Shown in pieces: positions 11,254-21,532 of a DNA stretch of 64,000 bases. The stretch covers positions 70,087 to 134,086 of the forward strand of contig CAJNDS010002057.1 in assembly GCA_905221605.1 (NCBI GenBank), given 5' to 3'. Origin of the DNA: Symbiodinium natans. Lineage: Eukaryota; Sar; Dinophyceae; Suessiales; Symbiodiniaceae. The notes beneath the pieces are model-generated. The model had not been told where the DNA came from and ran no database searches. It saw only the letters and a list, made by a program, of their open reading frames with translations. The position numbers and the translations under genes are program-made. Each line of letters begins with the position of its first letter. Within the stretch, counting starts at the first letter, position 1.

Positions 11254-11505
11254 ATGGTACGGTTTCTAAGTCAAGATGGTAATGTCATGAGTGAAGAGTT
11301 CATGGGCAAGACTGACAGGTGGGATGGATTCCAGGGTCTAGAGATCATTAGTATTATTCCTAGAGAGCAAGGTGAACCAGACCGTGAGGCAAGGGTGTGA
11401 ACGTATGGGCGAATATAATACAAGCGCCCCTATAATATACTAATTTATAAACTAGTGCATGAAATTAGTATATTAATAGAGCGGCGCGTATATAATTCGC
11501 CCATG
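11254..11505 (+). repeat. Repeat unit R2, copy B
   Basis: Direct repeat of 2,083-2,340, almost identical. It follows a different upstream flank here (the 11.1 kb module), whereas copy A follows repeat R1. Confidence 0.85.
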
Positions 11506-12086
11506 TGTTCACTTAGTACATTTCATATGCTCTCTAGGGATTATAAGGACGCACGATATTAAATTCGTTTCGTTCGCTAATTATTTTCTCATTTCGCAAG
11601 CTCACTTATAATTATATTAAAAGGGAACAAAAGGAGTAAGAAGTGAACTATAGAAAGATAGAAAGCTTCCTGGGTAAAAATCTCCTATCAAAACGAGAAC
11701 TCTTCTAATTTAGTAAATTTAATATTGTTCATGCGTGCGCGATTATAACATTAAGGACGTACTATTATTCTATGAACGTAATGACACACGCACACCATGA
11801 GCCTCATTCGCTTGTCCATAGAATTATATTAGAAGTGAACGAAGTATTATTGAGTTAGTTCGTGAAGAAGCGAAGCGAATAATAAAGCCAAAAATGAGAT
11901 CACTTCGTAGTAATATGAAAGGAGAAGAGAATGCGTGAAGAGAATATTATTGTCATCCTGTGCTCCCTTCATTATATTCTCGCGGGATAATAATAAGCGT
12001 GAAGAGAATAATATTACAAGGGCGTCTTTTTGCCTGTAGTAATATTATGAACGGCCAAGTGCTCAGGGTCTTATTGTTAGGCCGTT
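11506..12086. other. Palindrome-rich mitochondrial spacer
   Basis: AT-rich with weaker hairpins. The block at about 11,645-11,735 is non-palindromic and unassigned. No protein gene recognised. Confidence 0.45.
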
Positions 12087-12238
12087 GGCTTCCTCGTAAT
12101 CAAGGATGACTCAATTTCTGAGAGACGAGGGTAGTGACAGTGAGGAAGTTATTACACCGCTCATGCTGGACGGAACTTACCTGTCAAGGAATTTTGCTAC
12201 CTTAGGACCTTTCCTAACCTTACAGCCGCCGTGTGCAA
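12087..12238 (-). ncRNA. LSU rRNA domain IV fragment (LSUE-like), clean copy
   Basis: On the minus strand the order is GGCGGCTGTAAGGTTAGGAA, GGTCCTAAGGTAGCAAAATT, CCTTGACAGGTAAGTTCCG, then GCATGAGCGGTGTAATAAC and CTCTCAGAAATTGA. This follows bacterial 23S (GGCGGCCGTAACTATAACGG, TCCTAAGGTAGCGAAATTCC, TTGTCGGGTAAGTTCCG, GCACGAATGGCGTAACGA, ACTCAGTGAAATTGA) block by block over about 150 bases, around positions 1,900-2,030. This is the best conserved RNA in the window and corresponds to the fragment named LSUE in apicomplexan and dinoflagellate mitochondria. It is single-copy here, unlike its chimeric relatives. Confidence 0.9.
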
Positions 12239-13121
12239 AAGGCCCCATAAAATAAGCTAATTTCGTTCGTCTTTTCACTCCTTACAAATTAGCATATTTT
12301 ATTAGGACTTTTGGGTATTTCTACGGGCCAGTAATATAGTATTTTTATTAGGCCCGTCTATAACTCTATTATTAGTGCATCCCGGGCGCATATAAAGATA
12401 ATAGTATTTTGCCGGGGGTTATAATAAGAAGAGAGAAGAATATTATATGCGCACGAATAAAAGACACGTGTGTGCGCGTTATTCATTCTTTCGTTCACAA
12501 GTTCACTCAATCCTTTTATTATTAAATGTACTCGCGGTCAAAGATAATAATGTGAATGAGCCCGCGAGGAAAGATAATAATACCAGAGAATAATACTAAT
12601 AAAATATACTAAATTATAAAGAGAATATAAGGGCTTATAAATATACTAAATTATAACTCCTTATAAGCCGTTCAATCGTTATCATATTGTTCACGTGTTC
12701 ACGCGTATGAATAAAAGTAAGAACGAAACATGAAATTAATGAATGCACGGGCGATTTTATTATAATTGAAGCGCATTAAGATAGAAAAGATATGAAGAGA
12801 AGAGCGCAAACCGGGGCAACAATAAGATAAAAGACGCGCTCCTTAAAAGCCCACAAACATTATAATTCACGCACAAGTTTGTAATTATAATGTGGGCTTT
12901 TAGGAGATTCCGGAAGGTTAGACAGGCGGTTGGGGTCCCGAGGGTGGGTTCTTAGTACGGGTTCTTAGTGGTAATGTCTCAGAGTTAGGGTCAATAGGGG
13001 ATGGGTGCTGTCTTAAAGGGGTGATGGGTCAATAGGTGTGTACGGTTAGACTCAATATGCTGTACTAGAGATAGAGGTTAATATGGCCTGGTGATAGAGG
13101 TTAATATTCCCTAGAGACTGA
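12239..13121. other. Palindrome-rich mitochondrial spacer
   Basis: Hairpins at about 12,240-12,312, 12,530-12,575 and 12,838-12,905. The block 12,833-13,000 is the inverse of 8,243-8,423, with a GGGGTCCCGAGGGTGGGTTC module that could be an rRNA piece. At 13,000-13,120 short phrases such as GATAGAGGTTAATAT repeat. No protein gene. Confidence 0.5.
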
Positions 13122-13182
13122 ACGGTTAGACCAAGATATGAGAGTTAGGGTCTCAAGGTGTTTTAGCGGTTACACTCATAAT

Positions 13183-13210
13183 AAGTCCTAAGGTAGTACG
13201 TAAATTCACA
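13183..13210 (+). ncRNA. LSU rRNA domain IV-like fragment, chimeric copy C
   Basis: AAGTCCTAAGGTAGTACG core as in copies A and B. The next base differs (ACGTAAATTC here against ACGTGAATTC). Confidence 0.45.
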
Positions 13211-13402
13211 TAGTTCATTCACTCCCCCACATAATAATTATAATGCAAAGGTAAGTTTACGCACGCTTTGCATTATTATTATTACGTGGGGCCCTTTTCA
13301 CCCTTATTGTGCTTACATTTCGTGCATTCGTGCGGCAGCTTACAATTCACGAAATATAAGAACAAAAAGGCAGTGAAAAGACCCGCCCGAAGTCCCAGCC
13401 CC

Positions 13403-13472
13403 AGAATGACAGGATACTACCTCGGGGAGTTAATGGTTGTACTGTGTGGGCAAGACTCATGATGGTACGGTT
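13403..13472 (+). ncRNA. LSU rRNA domain V-like fragment, copy C
   Basis: Same as copy B: AGGATACTACCTCGGGGAGT and GGGCAAGACTCATGATG in the order of bacterial 23S 2,430-2,480. Confidence 0.6.
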
Positions 13473-14092
13473 TCTAAGGTAGATTTCTAGGGGTTAACAG
13501 GAGCTAGAGATAGAGGTTAATATGGCCTGGTGATAGAGGTTGATTGGTTAGAGCTAGAGATAGAGGTTAGGTGACAGGGAGAGAGCGGTTAACCTTTACT
13601 TTTCTTTTCGTACACCATCAATCTCATGACACCTTAACTGCCCGGCGGTTCCAGTCCAAGAACTACTGACTCTGCCCTAGAATCCGTCCGTGAATGCGTT
13701 TACTTCGTTCACTTATTCACTTATAGCCCCTATATTAATAGTACTAAAAGGGTAAATTAATGCACGCCCTTTAGTACTATTAAGATAGGGCCCTTTAATG
13801 ATTAATATTATTATTACGGCGCGCATTCTTTGCCCGTAATAATACTATTAATGATTAAAGGGGAGAAAGAACGTAGTGTGTGAACTTAGTGATCAAAAGC
13901 CCCAATTATAGTATTACAGGGGGCTTTTGGATCACTTCGTTCACTAGTTGTTACGTTCATACTAATATTAATACGGGCTTACAATGAGTGAACGCAGTGA
14001 GTGAAGCGTGAAGCCCGTATGAATATTATGAACGTAACACGGGCTAGTTCGCGAGCATATAATACGTTCATTCGGCTCGCTAGTTCGCCCGT

Positions 14093-14461
14093 AAACACAC
14101 TAATAATACTATACTATAAGTGAAGAGAATATAATTAGTGCGTTTATAAGGAATAAAATGACGCATGAAACGCACGAATTATATGAACGAAAGGCCGTTT
14201 CCTGTAGCTGGACCTTTAGGAATAATAGGATTAAAGGAGTGAACAACGTGAACACTAATAATCTTCTGTCTCTATCTTTCTTTCGTTTATCCCGCGCATT
14301 CGTATCCGCGGTTAAAATATAGTTAAATGGAGTGAAATAAAAGGGCCCAACATCTGGATTACATGCACCATTAGTAGTATTATTATGCAGAAAATCGTCT
14401 ATCATGCGTGTGTGAAAATAAAGAGAGAACGAAGTGAAAGAAGTGAACTGCATTATTATAA
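14093..14461. other. Mitochondrial spacer between R1 and cox1
   Basis: AT-rich; hairpins are present but weaker. The open frames here are the tails of hairpin sequence. Nothing recognised. Confidence 0.4.
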
Positions 14462-15958
14462 TTACAAGCGAACGAAGAATGAGAGTAGCGCGTGAAATAT
14501 AATAATAAAGGAGCGAAGTGAACGAGGATACAAATGCAGTGTATTAATGCGTGAACTTGCGAAACAACCAAAAGATAGGAAAGTTATTCCTGATCCAATA
14601 GATGACAGGGAATTCCAGGAATTAAAAGAATCTGGAAAGGATGGGATTCTTCTTGGCATAACATTAAATCCTAAGAAATGCATTGGGGAAAAGGTAAGAA
14701 GAATACCAATAAATATTAAATGTAGATGAAAAAGAGAAAGTGTACTAGAGGATGAAAGTAATAAATTCTTAGTACCAACAATCTTTTCTCCATTAAAAAT
14801 TATTCCAGAGAAGATAGAAATTATATCTCCTAAAGAAAGAACAAAATGAAAATGTGCTACAACATAATATGTATCATGTAATCCTAGATCTACTGCAGCA
14901 TTTCCAAGAATTATTCCTGTAGAACCGCCTATAGTAAACATTAATAAAAAGAGATGTGAGAAGAAGACAGAACTCATTCTAAGGTGTAATAATGGTGGAT
15001 TTCCAAGATATGTAAAAAGCCAATTAAAGATTTTTGTACCAGTTGGTAAGGATATTAAGATTGTAACTCCTGTGAAATAAGCTCTTGTATCACTTTCTAA
15101 ACCTACAGTATACATATGATGCCCCCAAACAAGACTTCCAAGAAGCGAAATAGATGACATGGCAAAGACCATTGATTGGTTACCAAAGATTATTAATTGT
15201 AAAATCCCAGAAGTTTTTATGGAAATGATCCCACATGCAGGAATTATTAAGATGTAAACTTCTGGATGTCCAAAAAACCAAAATAAATGTTGATAGAATA
15301 TAGGATCTCCTCCAAATATAGGATCAAAGAAAAGTGTATTAGAATGAAGATCACCCAATATTAAAAGAAGTGTACCAGATAAGATTGGTAATGTTAATAA
15401 AAGCATGAAAGCTGTAATCAAGAAAGCCCAAGGAAATAATGGGATAGTCTTTAATGTCAGATAATAAGATCTCAGATTTAGAATTGTTGTCCAAAAGTTA
15501 AGAGATGTAAGACATGAAGATATACCAGAGATTAATAATCCAAATATAAGATTTCATGTACTTGAAGGTGATAAAGTCATAAAAGAAGTGGATAATGGTG
15601 GAAAAAATGTTCATCCTGTACCACCTCCAAATTCTGAGATTATAGAAAGGATTAGGAAAAGATATGAAAGTAAAAAAATTAAGATAGAAAAAATATTGAC
15701 TCTAGGATATACCACTTCTGGAGACCCTTGAAAGATAGGTACAAAATAATTTCCAAATCCTCCAAACAAGCCATGCATTACTAAAAAGAAGATCATAAGA
15801 AAGCCATGCAATGTAATGCTTATATTATAGAAGTTCTGGTTTTCTGGAGATATAATCCTATTTCCTGATGAATATAATTCTATTCTTATAAGGACTGATA
15901 TTAATGTTCCGGAGATTCCAAAGATTAATCCAGATAAAAAATAATAAATTCTAAGCCT
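14462..15958 (-). CDS. cox1: Cytochrome c oxidase subunit 1, near-complete, with in-frame TGA codons
   Basis: Catalytic subunit of complex IV, reducing oxygen at the heme a3-CuB centre in the mitochondrial inner membrane. One frame of about 499 codons covers most of the protein: HGFLMIFFLVM and GGFGNYF near the start, FWFFGHPEVYILIIPA with the CuB-ligand histidine, GHHMYTVG, HDTYYVVAHFHFVLSLG with the heme and CuB histidines, and MHFLGFNVMPRRIP near the end. Similarity stops around 14,547; the frame then runs into repeat DNA up to a TAG at 14,462, so no true stop is evident, as is usual for dinoflagellate cox1. TGA occurs at 15,613-15,611 and 15,556-15,554, both where tryptophan is expected. 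RNA editing (A to G) could restore TGG. The proline of the usual MPGLFGG motif is histidine here. Upstream of 15,958 the residues CNHK continue in another frame. Confidence 0.93.
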
Positions 15959-16030
15959 TTATGATTACAATTTTTAACTCGTGATAGAAAAGATACGAAC
16001 GGGCACACGTCACGTGATGTTACACGCTGT
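15959..16030. other. Junction between mitochondrial-type and nuclear-type DNA
   Basis: The cox1 N-terminal similarity (minus strand, CNHK) ends near 15,970. From about 16,000 the sequence becomes GC-richer and loses the mitochondrial hairpin words. No repeat or polylinker marks the join. It may be a nuclear insertion of mitochondrial DNA or an assembly join. Confidence 0.7.
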
Positions 16031-16167
16031 TACTACCAGGTTCGCAGTTCTTGCGCACGATCACGGGGGCTGCAACAACGCATTGCTGAGCAGGCGCGCC
16101 ATGGACGCAGAGCGCGCCGCTCCGCTCCGCTTCCAAGTTCGTGTTGCGGCTCTGTGGCAGCTTTAGC

Positions 16168-16170
<3 letters not shown>

Positions 16171-16229
<59 letters not shown>
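16171..16229. repeat. (GA)n microsatellite
   Basis: Uninterrupted AG dinucleotides, followed by an A run. The open frames across it are compositional artefacts (alternating Arg-Glu or Ser-Leu). Confidence 0.98.
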
Positions 16230-16233
<4 letters not shown>

Positions 16234-17760
16234 AAACAACAAAAACGAAAGCGAGGGGGCCACTGCTGAGCTTGGGAACGCATGGCAACACACCTCAACT
16301 CTGGTACCTGAGACCCCCGGCGTACGCGGCACCCGCGTCTTCTGCTCCTCGGGGCTCTTTGCCTCTGCGTTGGCGGGCTAGACATCCCTTATATAGATAG
16401 AGAACTAGAGGCTGAAGATATTTTGGATTTGTTTTGCAATCGTCTGATCACTCAAGAAACCGCTGGTGGCACTTGAGCATAGGCCCCGACACTCGAGATG
16501 ATCTCACCAACCGTGCGAGGCTTAACACTCAAGAGTTCAACTGGCAAAAGAGTGCCATCATTACACGATGCAGTGGCCAGGCCTTCTCCGCCTCTATCCT
16601 CAGTTGCCGGACCTCAGCGAACACCAGTTTTGCGCACGCTGGCTGGCTGCCCTACAACATGCGGGTTCCCGGGTTTGGAAAGTCGACGTGCTGAGCTTTC
16701 AGCCAGCTCCAATAGGTCGGCATCGCACAAGGTGCAGACCTCGCGAACATAGCCTAAACCTTAACCCCTAACCCCTGCGACCCCCAGCCTTTGCATGCAG
16801 CAACAAAGTTTGATGGTTAGATTACACATGGCAGCAGTGCTCGAGCCTGGGCCCAGAACGAAAGCGCTTGGAACACCATCCCTGTGTCTTATTACCAGAT
16901 CCTAGCCATAAACTGGGCCACCCAAGAAAGGGTCCTACTTAGCGTGTGGTTCGTGTTGGGAACTTATTACCGGGCGTATATCGTGGTGTACAGGTGTTCG
17001 GGTGTATTGATTTCCACGCATTTTGGGGGGCTTCTGCTGCGGATAGGCAATATAGGGCGTCCAAGGTGGCAAAGTGACACCTAGGAGGGGAAGGGATTCT
17101 AGAAGTTTCGGTTTTGGGATTTGAGAGTGTACCGCCCTTGGTCAATTGAAGATGCGCTGCATGTGAAGCATGAAGGGACAGAACACAAGGTGTACTGTAG
17201 TCAGACTCAGAAAAGAAGCTGCGGTTCCGTAAGCGACATGAACGAAGGGTCCAGCTTTCTGCTGGAATCAGCCGGTCGGTTGGTAAGCTCACGGGGGATG
17301 AGGCCTCCTGACCTTTTCCGTTTATGCTGCTACTGTAGGTCGCGCATTGGGCTTTGGGTACCGGGCGTCCGGGACTCGCGTCAAAGCCTGAACCCTCCTT
17401 TCATGCTCAACAGCCGGAACTGTATAACGAGTATATGAGGAGCTTTTCGATTTGGTATCCAGACCGGATGCAACTAGGTGCTCATTGCTTTGCAGTGTTT
17501 TGGCTCTGGGCTAGGATTCCAGGAGGCTCTCGCGCAGGCCATTTTTGTAAATGTAAATGATAATATCATATATTATATGTATATATATATATTTATATTT
17601 ATATTTATTTATATGTATGATCAAAAATTGTATATCACGTCACTTTATAAGTAAAACAAGCTTTCTATACGACTTGTGCGGGTATGTTAGTTCTGTTTTA
17701 TGATCATTGTGGTGCCTGCACACCTAGGTTAGAATTCGAGCCACAGAGGCCAGAAATGGT
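16230..17760. other. Nuclear-type intergenic sequence
   Basis: Balanced composition with no frame longer than about 120 residues and none recognised. It includes an AT-rich patch at 17,562-17,640 made of TATATA and TTTATAT words. I see no gene. Confidence 0.5.
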
Positions 17761-17770
17761 ATGTGGTTTG

Positions 17771-17790
17771 GGGTTTAGGGTTTAGGGTTT
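17771..17790 (+). repeat. Interstitial TTTAGGG telomere-like tract
   Basis: GGGTTTAGGGTTTAGGGTTT, nearly three perfect plant/alveolate-type heptamers far from any visible chromosome end. Confidence 0.9.
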
Positions 17791-18029
17791 CCGGTTTCCG
17801 CCACTAGACTACAACCGCATGATCTGCACGTAGAACTCAAGGTGTGTGACGGATGTGGGCAAGTATATAGTGGATGTTTGGGTGTGCACTAGTGTGGAAC
17901 ACGTTCAGCTCCCGTACTCGAACAGTTTCCACTGTCCACAACAAGTAATGGTGGTCAGGGCAGCCTCCTATCCGCCGAGTATAGGTTGTCTTTCCCGCCC
18001 CTTTCCCCCCTCCCCCGCCCCGCCCCCGT

Positions 18030-18062
18030 CCCCCTTACACTTCCACCCCCCCCCCCCGCCCC
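18030..18062. repeat. C-rich low-complexity tract
   Basis: Runs of up to ten C in a row broken by short spacers; the opposite strand could form G-quadruplex structures. Confidence 0.8.
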
Positions 18063-18081
18063 CGCTTTTGTTTGAGCAACC

Positions 18082-18188
18082 TTGAACCCTGAACCCAAAA
18101 ACCCAAACCCCAAACCGTGAACCTTGAGCCCTAAGCCCTCAACCCTAAACCATAAACCCGGAACCCTAAACCCTAAACCCAACCCTTA
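18082..18188 (+). repeat. Degenerate CCCTAAA array
   Basis: About a dozen imperfect units (CCCTAAA, CCCAAA, CCATAAA, CCTTGAG) that run into the duplicated segment. Confidence 0.85.
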
Positions 18189-18283
18189 TTGCTTGGGGTC
18201 CAGCGACTTGGGCGCTGCGGAATCACCATGCTCACGCGGATGCGCTGGGCCGGGCCGAGGCGGGTCGCGTAGCGTTAAAATTA
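18117..18283 (+). repeat. Duplicated segment D, copy 1
   Basis: The non-telomeric part from AACCCTTATTGCTTGGGGTC through GTAGCGTTAAAATTA is identical to the part ending at 32,155. The upstream CCCTAAA part matches too, but with a different number of heptamers. The body is GC-rich and has an open frame in both copies that I do not recognise. Confidence 0.92.
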
Positions 18284-19377
18284 CCGCCGCGTGTGGAAAT
18301 ACCGAAAACTTCAGGAAGAGCAAGTGACCCCACAGTAATGTTGCACTCGGTTTGGCCACAGTGCCTGCAACTGCGAAGTTCGTGTCCCCAAAGAAAAATC
18401 GTTTTGGACAAGAAGGCCGGGAAAACCTATAACTTAGACCCTCAAGCTTCAAGCCAGGCTTGGCGCGATTCCAGCTTCAGATTCCAGAAGTTCCCGAAGC
18501 CGGGTTTTATTTTAAATTTCCGTTTAAAATTCCATTACGAAGCAAGCCCCAAACAAGTCTCCAAGCGAGTAGCCCACGAGCTGCCCTCATGCGCTTTAGT
18601 ATATTTTTCGGTTGCCCAGCTTGGTCCGGAGCCCACCGCCTTGCCAGGGAGCCAAAAAATATCTACCCTTGACCCCTCCCGCCCTATCCCCAGGCCCCGT
18701 TCCTTCCTATAGAAGGTGCGCAAACATCCGGAAATTGTTTGGGGGGGGGACGGAGTGCAACATGACTTCACACTACTTCAGTGTTGCTATCACCACGACT
18801 CTCTCCGCATCATGCTGACCATCCTGCACTGGCTCGTCGGAATCATTTTCGACCTCGTCAGCGAGCACCCCTGAACGAAAAATTGGTGCAGGACCGTGAA
18901 AAGTGAGGTCTGAATTTCCATCATTCGGCTGTAATGCAAACATGGGCCCCAGCCAGCTCATCACTTTCGGTGTCCTGTGGTCAATCAAGGGCTCTTGCAG
19001 GCTCAGTGAGAAGCGGATTGTGCTTTGCGATTTTGTTGAGGTTGTCAAAATGGGGGCAAGCAGACTGTCCATGAAACGACACGGTCTGCAATCACCATTA
19101 AACCGATTTAGACCTCCAGGAGCTTTCTAGATTGGCTTCAGGCTCCTTGAAGCTTGTGGCTCCTTGGAGCTTCCACCAAGACCCCTTTCATACCTTGCTT
19201 ATGACATTGATACTTCGAAGATTCTACTACATGGCAGGACATGGCAATCGTTGTCTGCTACTGCCAGTACAAACCCCAAGGACTACAACCTGCAATCGGG
19301 CTATCAGCTGTAGAGCATTCAGGGATTTTGGGAATCAGCTCCGGCTGCATGAAGTCTTTTACTGAAATCCCTGAAAC
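18284..19377. other. Nuclear-type sequence without recognised gene
   Basis: Overlapping open frames of up to 139 residues on both strands, none with a recognisable motif. A G run lies at 18,740-18,748. Nothing assigned. Confidence 0.4.
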
Positions 19378-19845
19378 CCCTAGCCTAGACCCTAAAGCAT
19401 TAAAACCTAACCCACCCCAAACACTGGGGCTCAACATCTGCTGCGGTCTTGGCACGCGAAGGCATACATTTCAGCCCCTGGCAGCTTGGCAACTCACACT
19501 TCTACTGTGGAAGACCCTAAACCTTAAACCCCAAACCCTAACAACCCTAAACCCCCATCTAAAACCCTAAACCCCTACAACCCTAAGCCTCCCAAACCCC
19601 AAACCCCAAACCCGAACAAGCGCACAACATGTCCTGGGCCGCTGCGACCGCAGAGGAGGCCGCTGCAGCCTCCAATAAGAGTCGATTTTTAGGGTTTAGG
19701 CAGTTTAGGGCTTGGGCCGTATGGGGGTTAAGGGTTTAGGAGTTCAGAGATGGGTGCAAAAGTCTGATGGCTTGTCAGTGCTGCAGATACACAACCCTGT
19801 AAACCCTAAACCGTGAACCCTAATCCCTAAACCCTAAACCCTGTA
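19378..19845. repeat. Clustered interstitial CCCTAAA / TTTAGGG tracts
   Basis: Separate degenerate tracts at about 19,378-19,418, 19,513-19,615, 19,688-19,742 (opposite orientation, TTTAGGG) and 19,797-19,843. The orientation switches within 500 bases, so this is not one eroded telomere. Confidence 0.85.
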
Positions 19846-20064
19846 CTGCTCGAAGCAGGAGCGAGCTGACATGGAAGAGCTCGTGCTTCCTAGTCTGCTG
19901 AGCTGTGGTTTATTATTTGCCTAAGAACACCCAAGAATAGTTTCCCTGTAAAGGTAATATGGGGATTGTTATCTTTTTTTGGAGGGTTCTTAAGCCAATT
20001 GTAATCATTTGTGGTGTGTGAGTCAAGACCGATCGTAGCAAGCTGCCATTGCTCTCGCAAGGGG

Positions 20065-20128
20065 TTTAGGTGCTTAGGAGTTTAGGGTTTTAGGGGTTTA
20101 GGTGTTTAGGGGTTAGGCGTTTAAGGCT
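20065..20128 (+). repeat. Degenerate TTTAGGG tract
   Basis: Units GGGTTTAGG, AGGTTTAGGG and GTGTTTAGGGG with variable spacing. Confidence 0.8.
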
Positions 20129-21467
20129 TGGAAGGCGTCCAAGACCTACCACAGCCCCAGCAGAACAGGACGCGTGGGCAACCCTTTCTTTGCTTTGAAT
20201 GCCCGTTCTTGGGGGGGGGGGGGATTGCGGAAAGTGTAGGACGCATGTTCGACTAGCTGGCTTCCCGCAATGCCTGCACTCGTCACTGGTTTCATGTCCG
20301 CCTCTTCATTTGTCGTGGCGGAGGCAGCCCTGCACCCAAGTTTGTGTGCATCGTGTCCATTGGCAAAGCACCAGCTGGGCCAAAATAATGATGCAGCATC
20401 AGGCTGTTTTTCGGTATTCCCATGTCTGCACCGCTGTGACCCCGCCTGCCGCAGCCTTCACCTGAGCCGCGGCCTCGAAGCAGAGTAGGAAGACCTTCCT
20501 CCAGAGGACGGTCGGACAGGGCTAATAAAGATCTTTAGTGTTTGGGGTAAGGACGGGTTAGGGGTTCGTGTAGTGCAGGGTTCAAGTTGTAGGGTTGAGG
20601 GCGCGCGGGGATTTGCTAAAGGGGTACTCGGGGTGAAGGCTTAGAAGCACTTTGGGTCTGGGGCTGGCATATGATACACCCTTCGTCTCATTGATGTCCT
20701 CGGATTTCGGGGTTAGGTTTGGTTTGGGGCTGGGTGAGGGGTTCGCATGCTGGGGGGGGGGGGGGGGGAAGAGTTTAGTGTGTAAAAAGCTGCATTGAAC
20801 ACGCACAGGGTTCATGGCTTTGGACTTGTGATTACGTGTGCTAGCATGAATTAGAACCATTTCGGGATACTTTCCGGCACTGCTTGGGGTCATGGTTAGG
20901 CTTGAGGGCACGAACACACAAGCAAGCAGCCCAAAGAAAAAAAATGAACGATTATAACCATGGTTGACAAACCTTTTGACAACATCAGTACACAAAGCAC
21001 GCGCAAGTGGTGGAGGGCTTAGCGCGCATGTCGATGTTCTATGTCAGAGCCATTCATTTAATTCATTTGCTTGAGTAGTGACTGCCCAGAATACCGTAGC
21101 GTGATCAGGGCGCTCCTGTCATGGTTAACTAGAAGCCCCAATCCCGAACTGAAGCTCAGGCCAACAGTAGCGATTGCCAAGATTACAGCTGCGTCGCCTC
21201 ACCCGCCGGCCTGAGCGGTGTCGCTTTGAGGTTCTACAGTTCAATCCATCGCTTTGGGTTTTGCGCTCATGCAACTATGATTTGCCTCGGCCGAAAAGCG
21301 TCTGGAAACCAGGATCTAAATCGCATGACTCAAAGTTCAGTTGAGGTTGGGGTCGAAAATTCCACCTATGTTGTATTGACCTCAATGCGACCTTGTTATA
21401 TATAAAATTAAACAAAAGGTCACACTAGGAAGCAAAAGACAAACTGCCGAATCGACCCCCGCTCGTC
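20129..21467. other. Gene-poor nuclear-type stretch with G homopolymers
   Basis: G runs at 20,210-20,223 and 20,751-20,768. A frame at 20,199-20,465 and one at 20,995-20,582 on the other strand are unremarkable. I see no supportable gene. Confidence 0.45.
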
Positions 21468-21517
21468 ATGCCCCCGATCCCGTCCCCGCCTTTCCCCGCC
21501 GTAATCCACGCATATCC

Positions 21518-21532
21518 ACCCCCCCCCCCCCC
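21518..21532. repeat. C homopolymer
   Basis: Fifteen-base C-only run inside a GC-rich, TCACG-rich stretch. Confidence 0.9.

Larger units (their letters stand above)
13122..14092 (+). repeat. Repeat unit R1, copy C, extended
   Basis: Direct repeat of 4,752-5,716. Contains a domain IV-like module at 13,183-13,210 and a domain V-like module at 13,403-13,472. It differs by point changes and by an internal micro-duplication of AGAGCTAGAGATAGAGGTTA around 13,500-13,565. Confidence 0.9.

Noticed and set aside
1-15960. CRISPR-like array suggested by many short repeats
   Set aside because: The repeats are self-complementary hairpins of different stems with no regular spacing or fixed direct-repeat unit.
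16020-16385. Overlapping frames across the (GA)n repeat on both strands
   Set aside because: Length comes from the dinucleotide repeat (Ser-Leu or Arg-Glu runs), with no protein-like sequence outside it.
17500-17520. Possible relict spliced-leader sequence (TTTTGGCTC)
   Set aside because: Only nine bases match the dinoflagellate spliced leader and the flanks do not; expected by chance.
18741-20768. G and C homopolymers as promoter or origin signals
   Set aside because: They are isolated runs without associated motifs; only structure-forming potential can be claimed.
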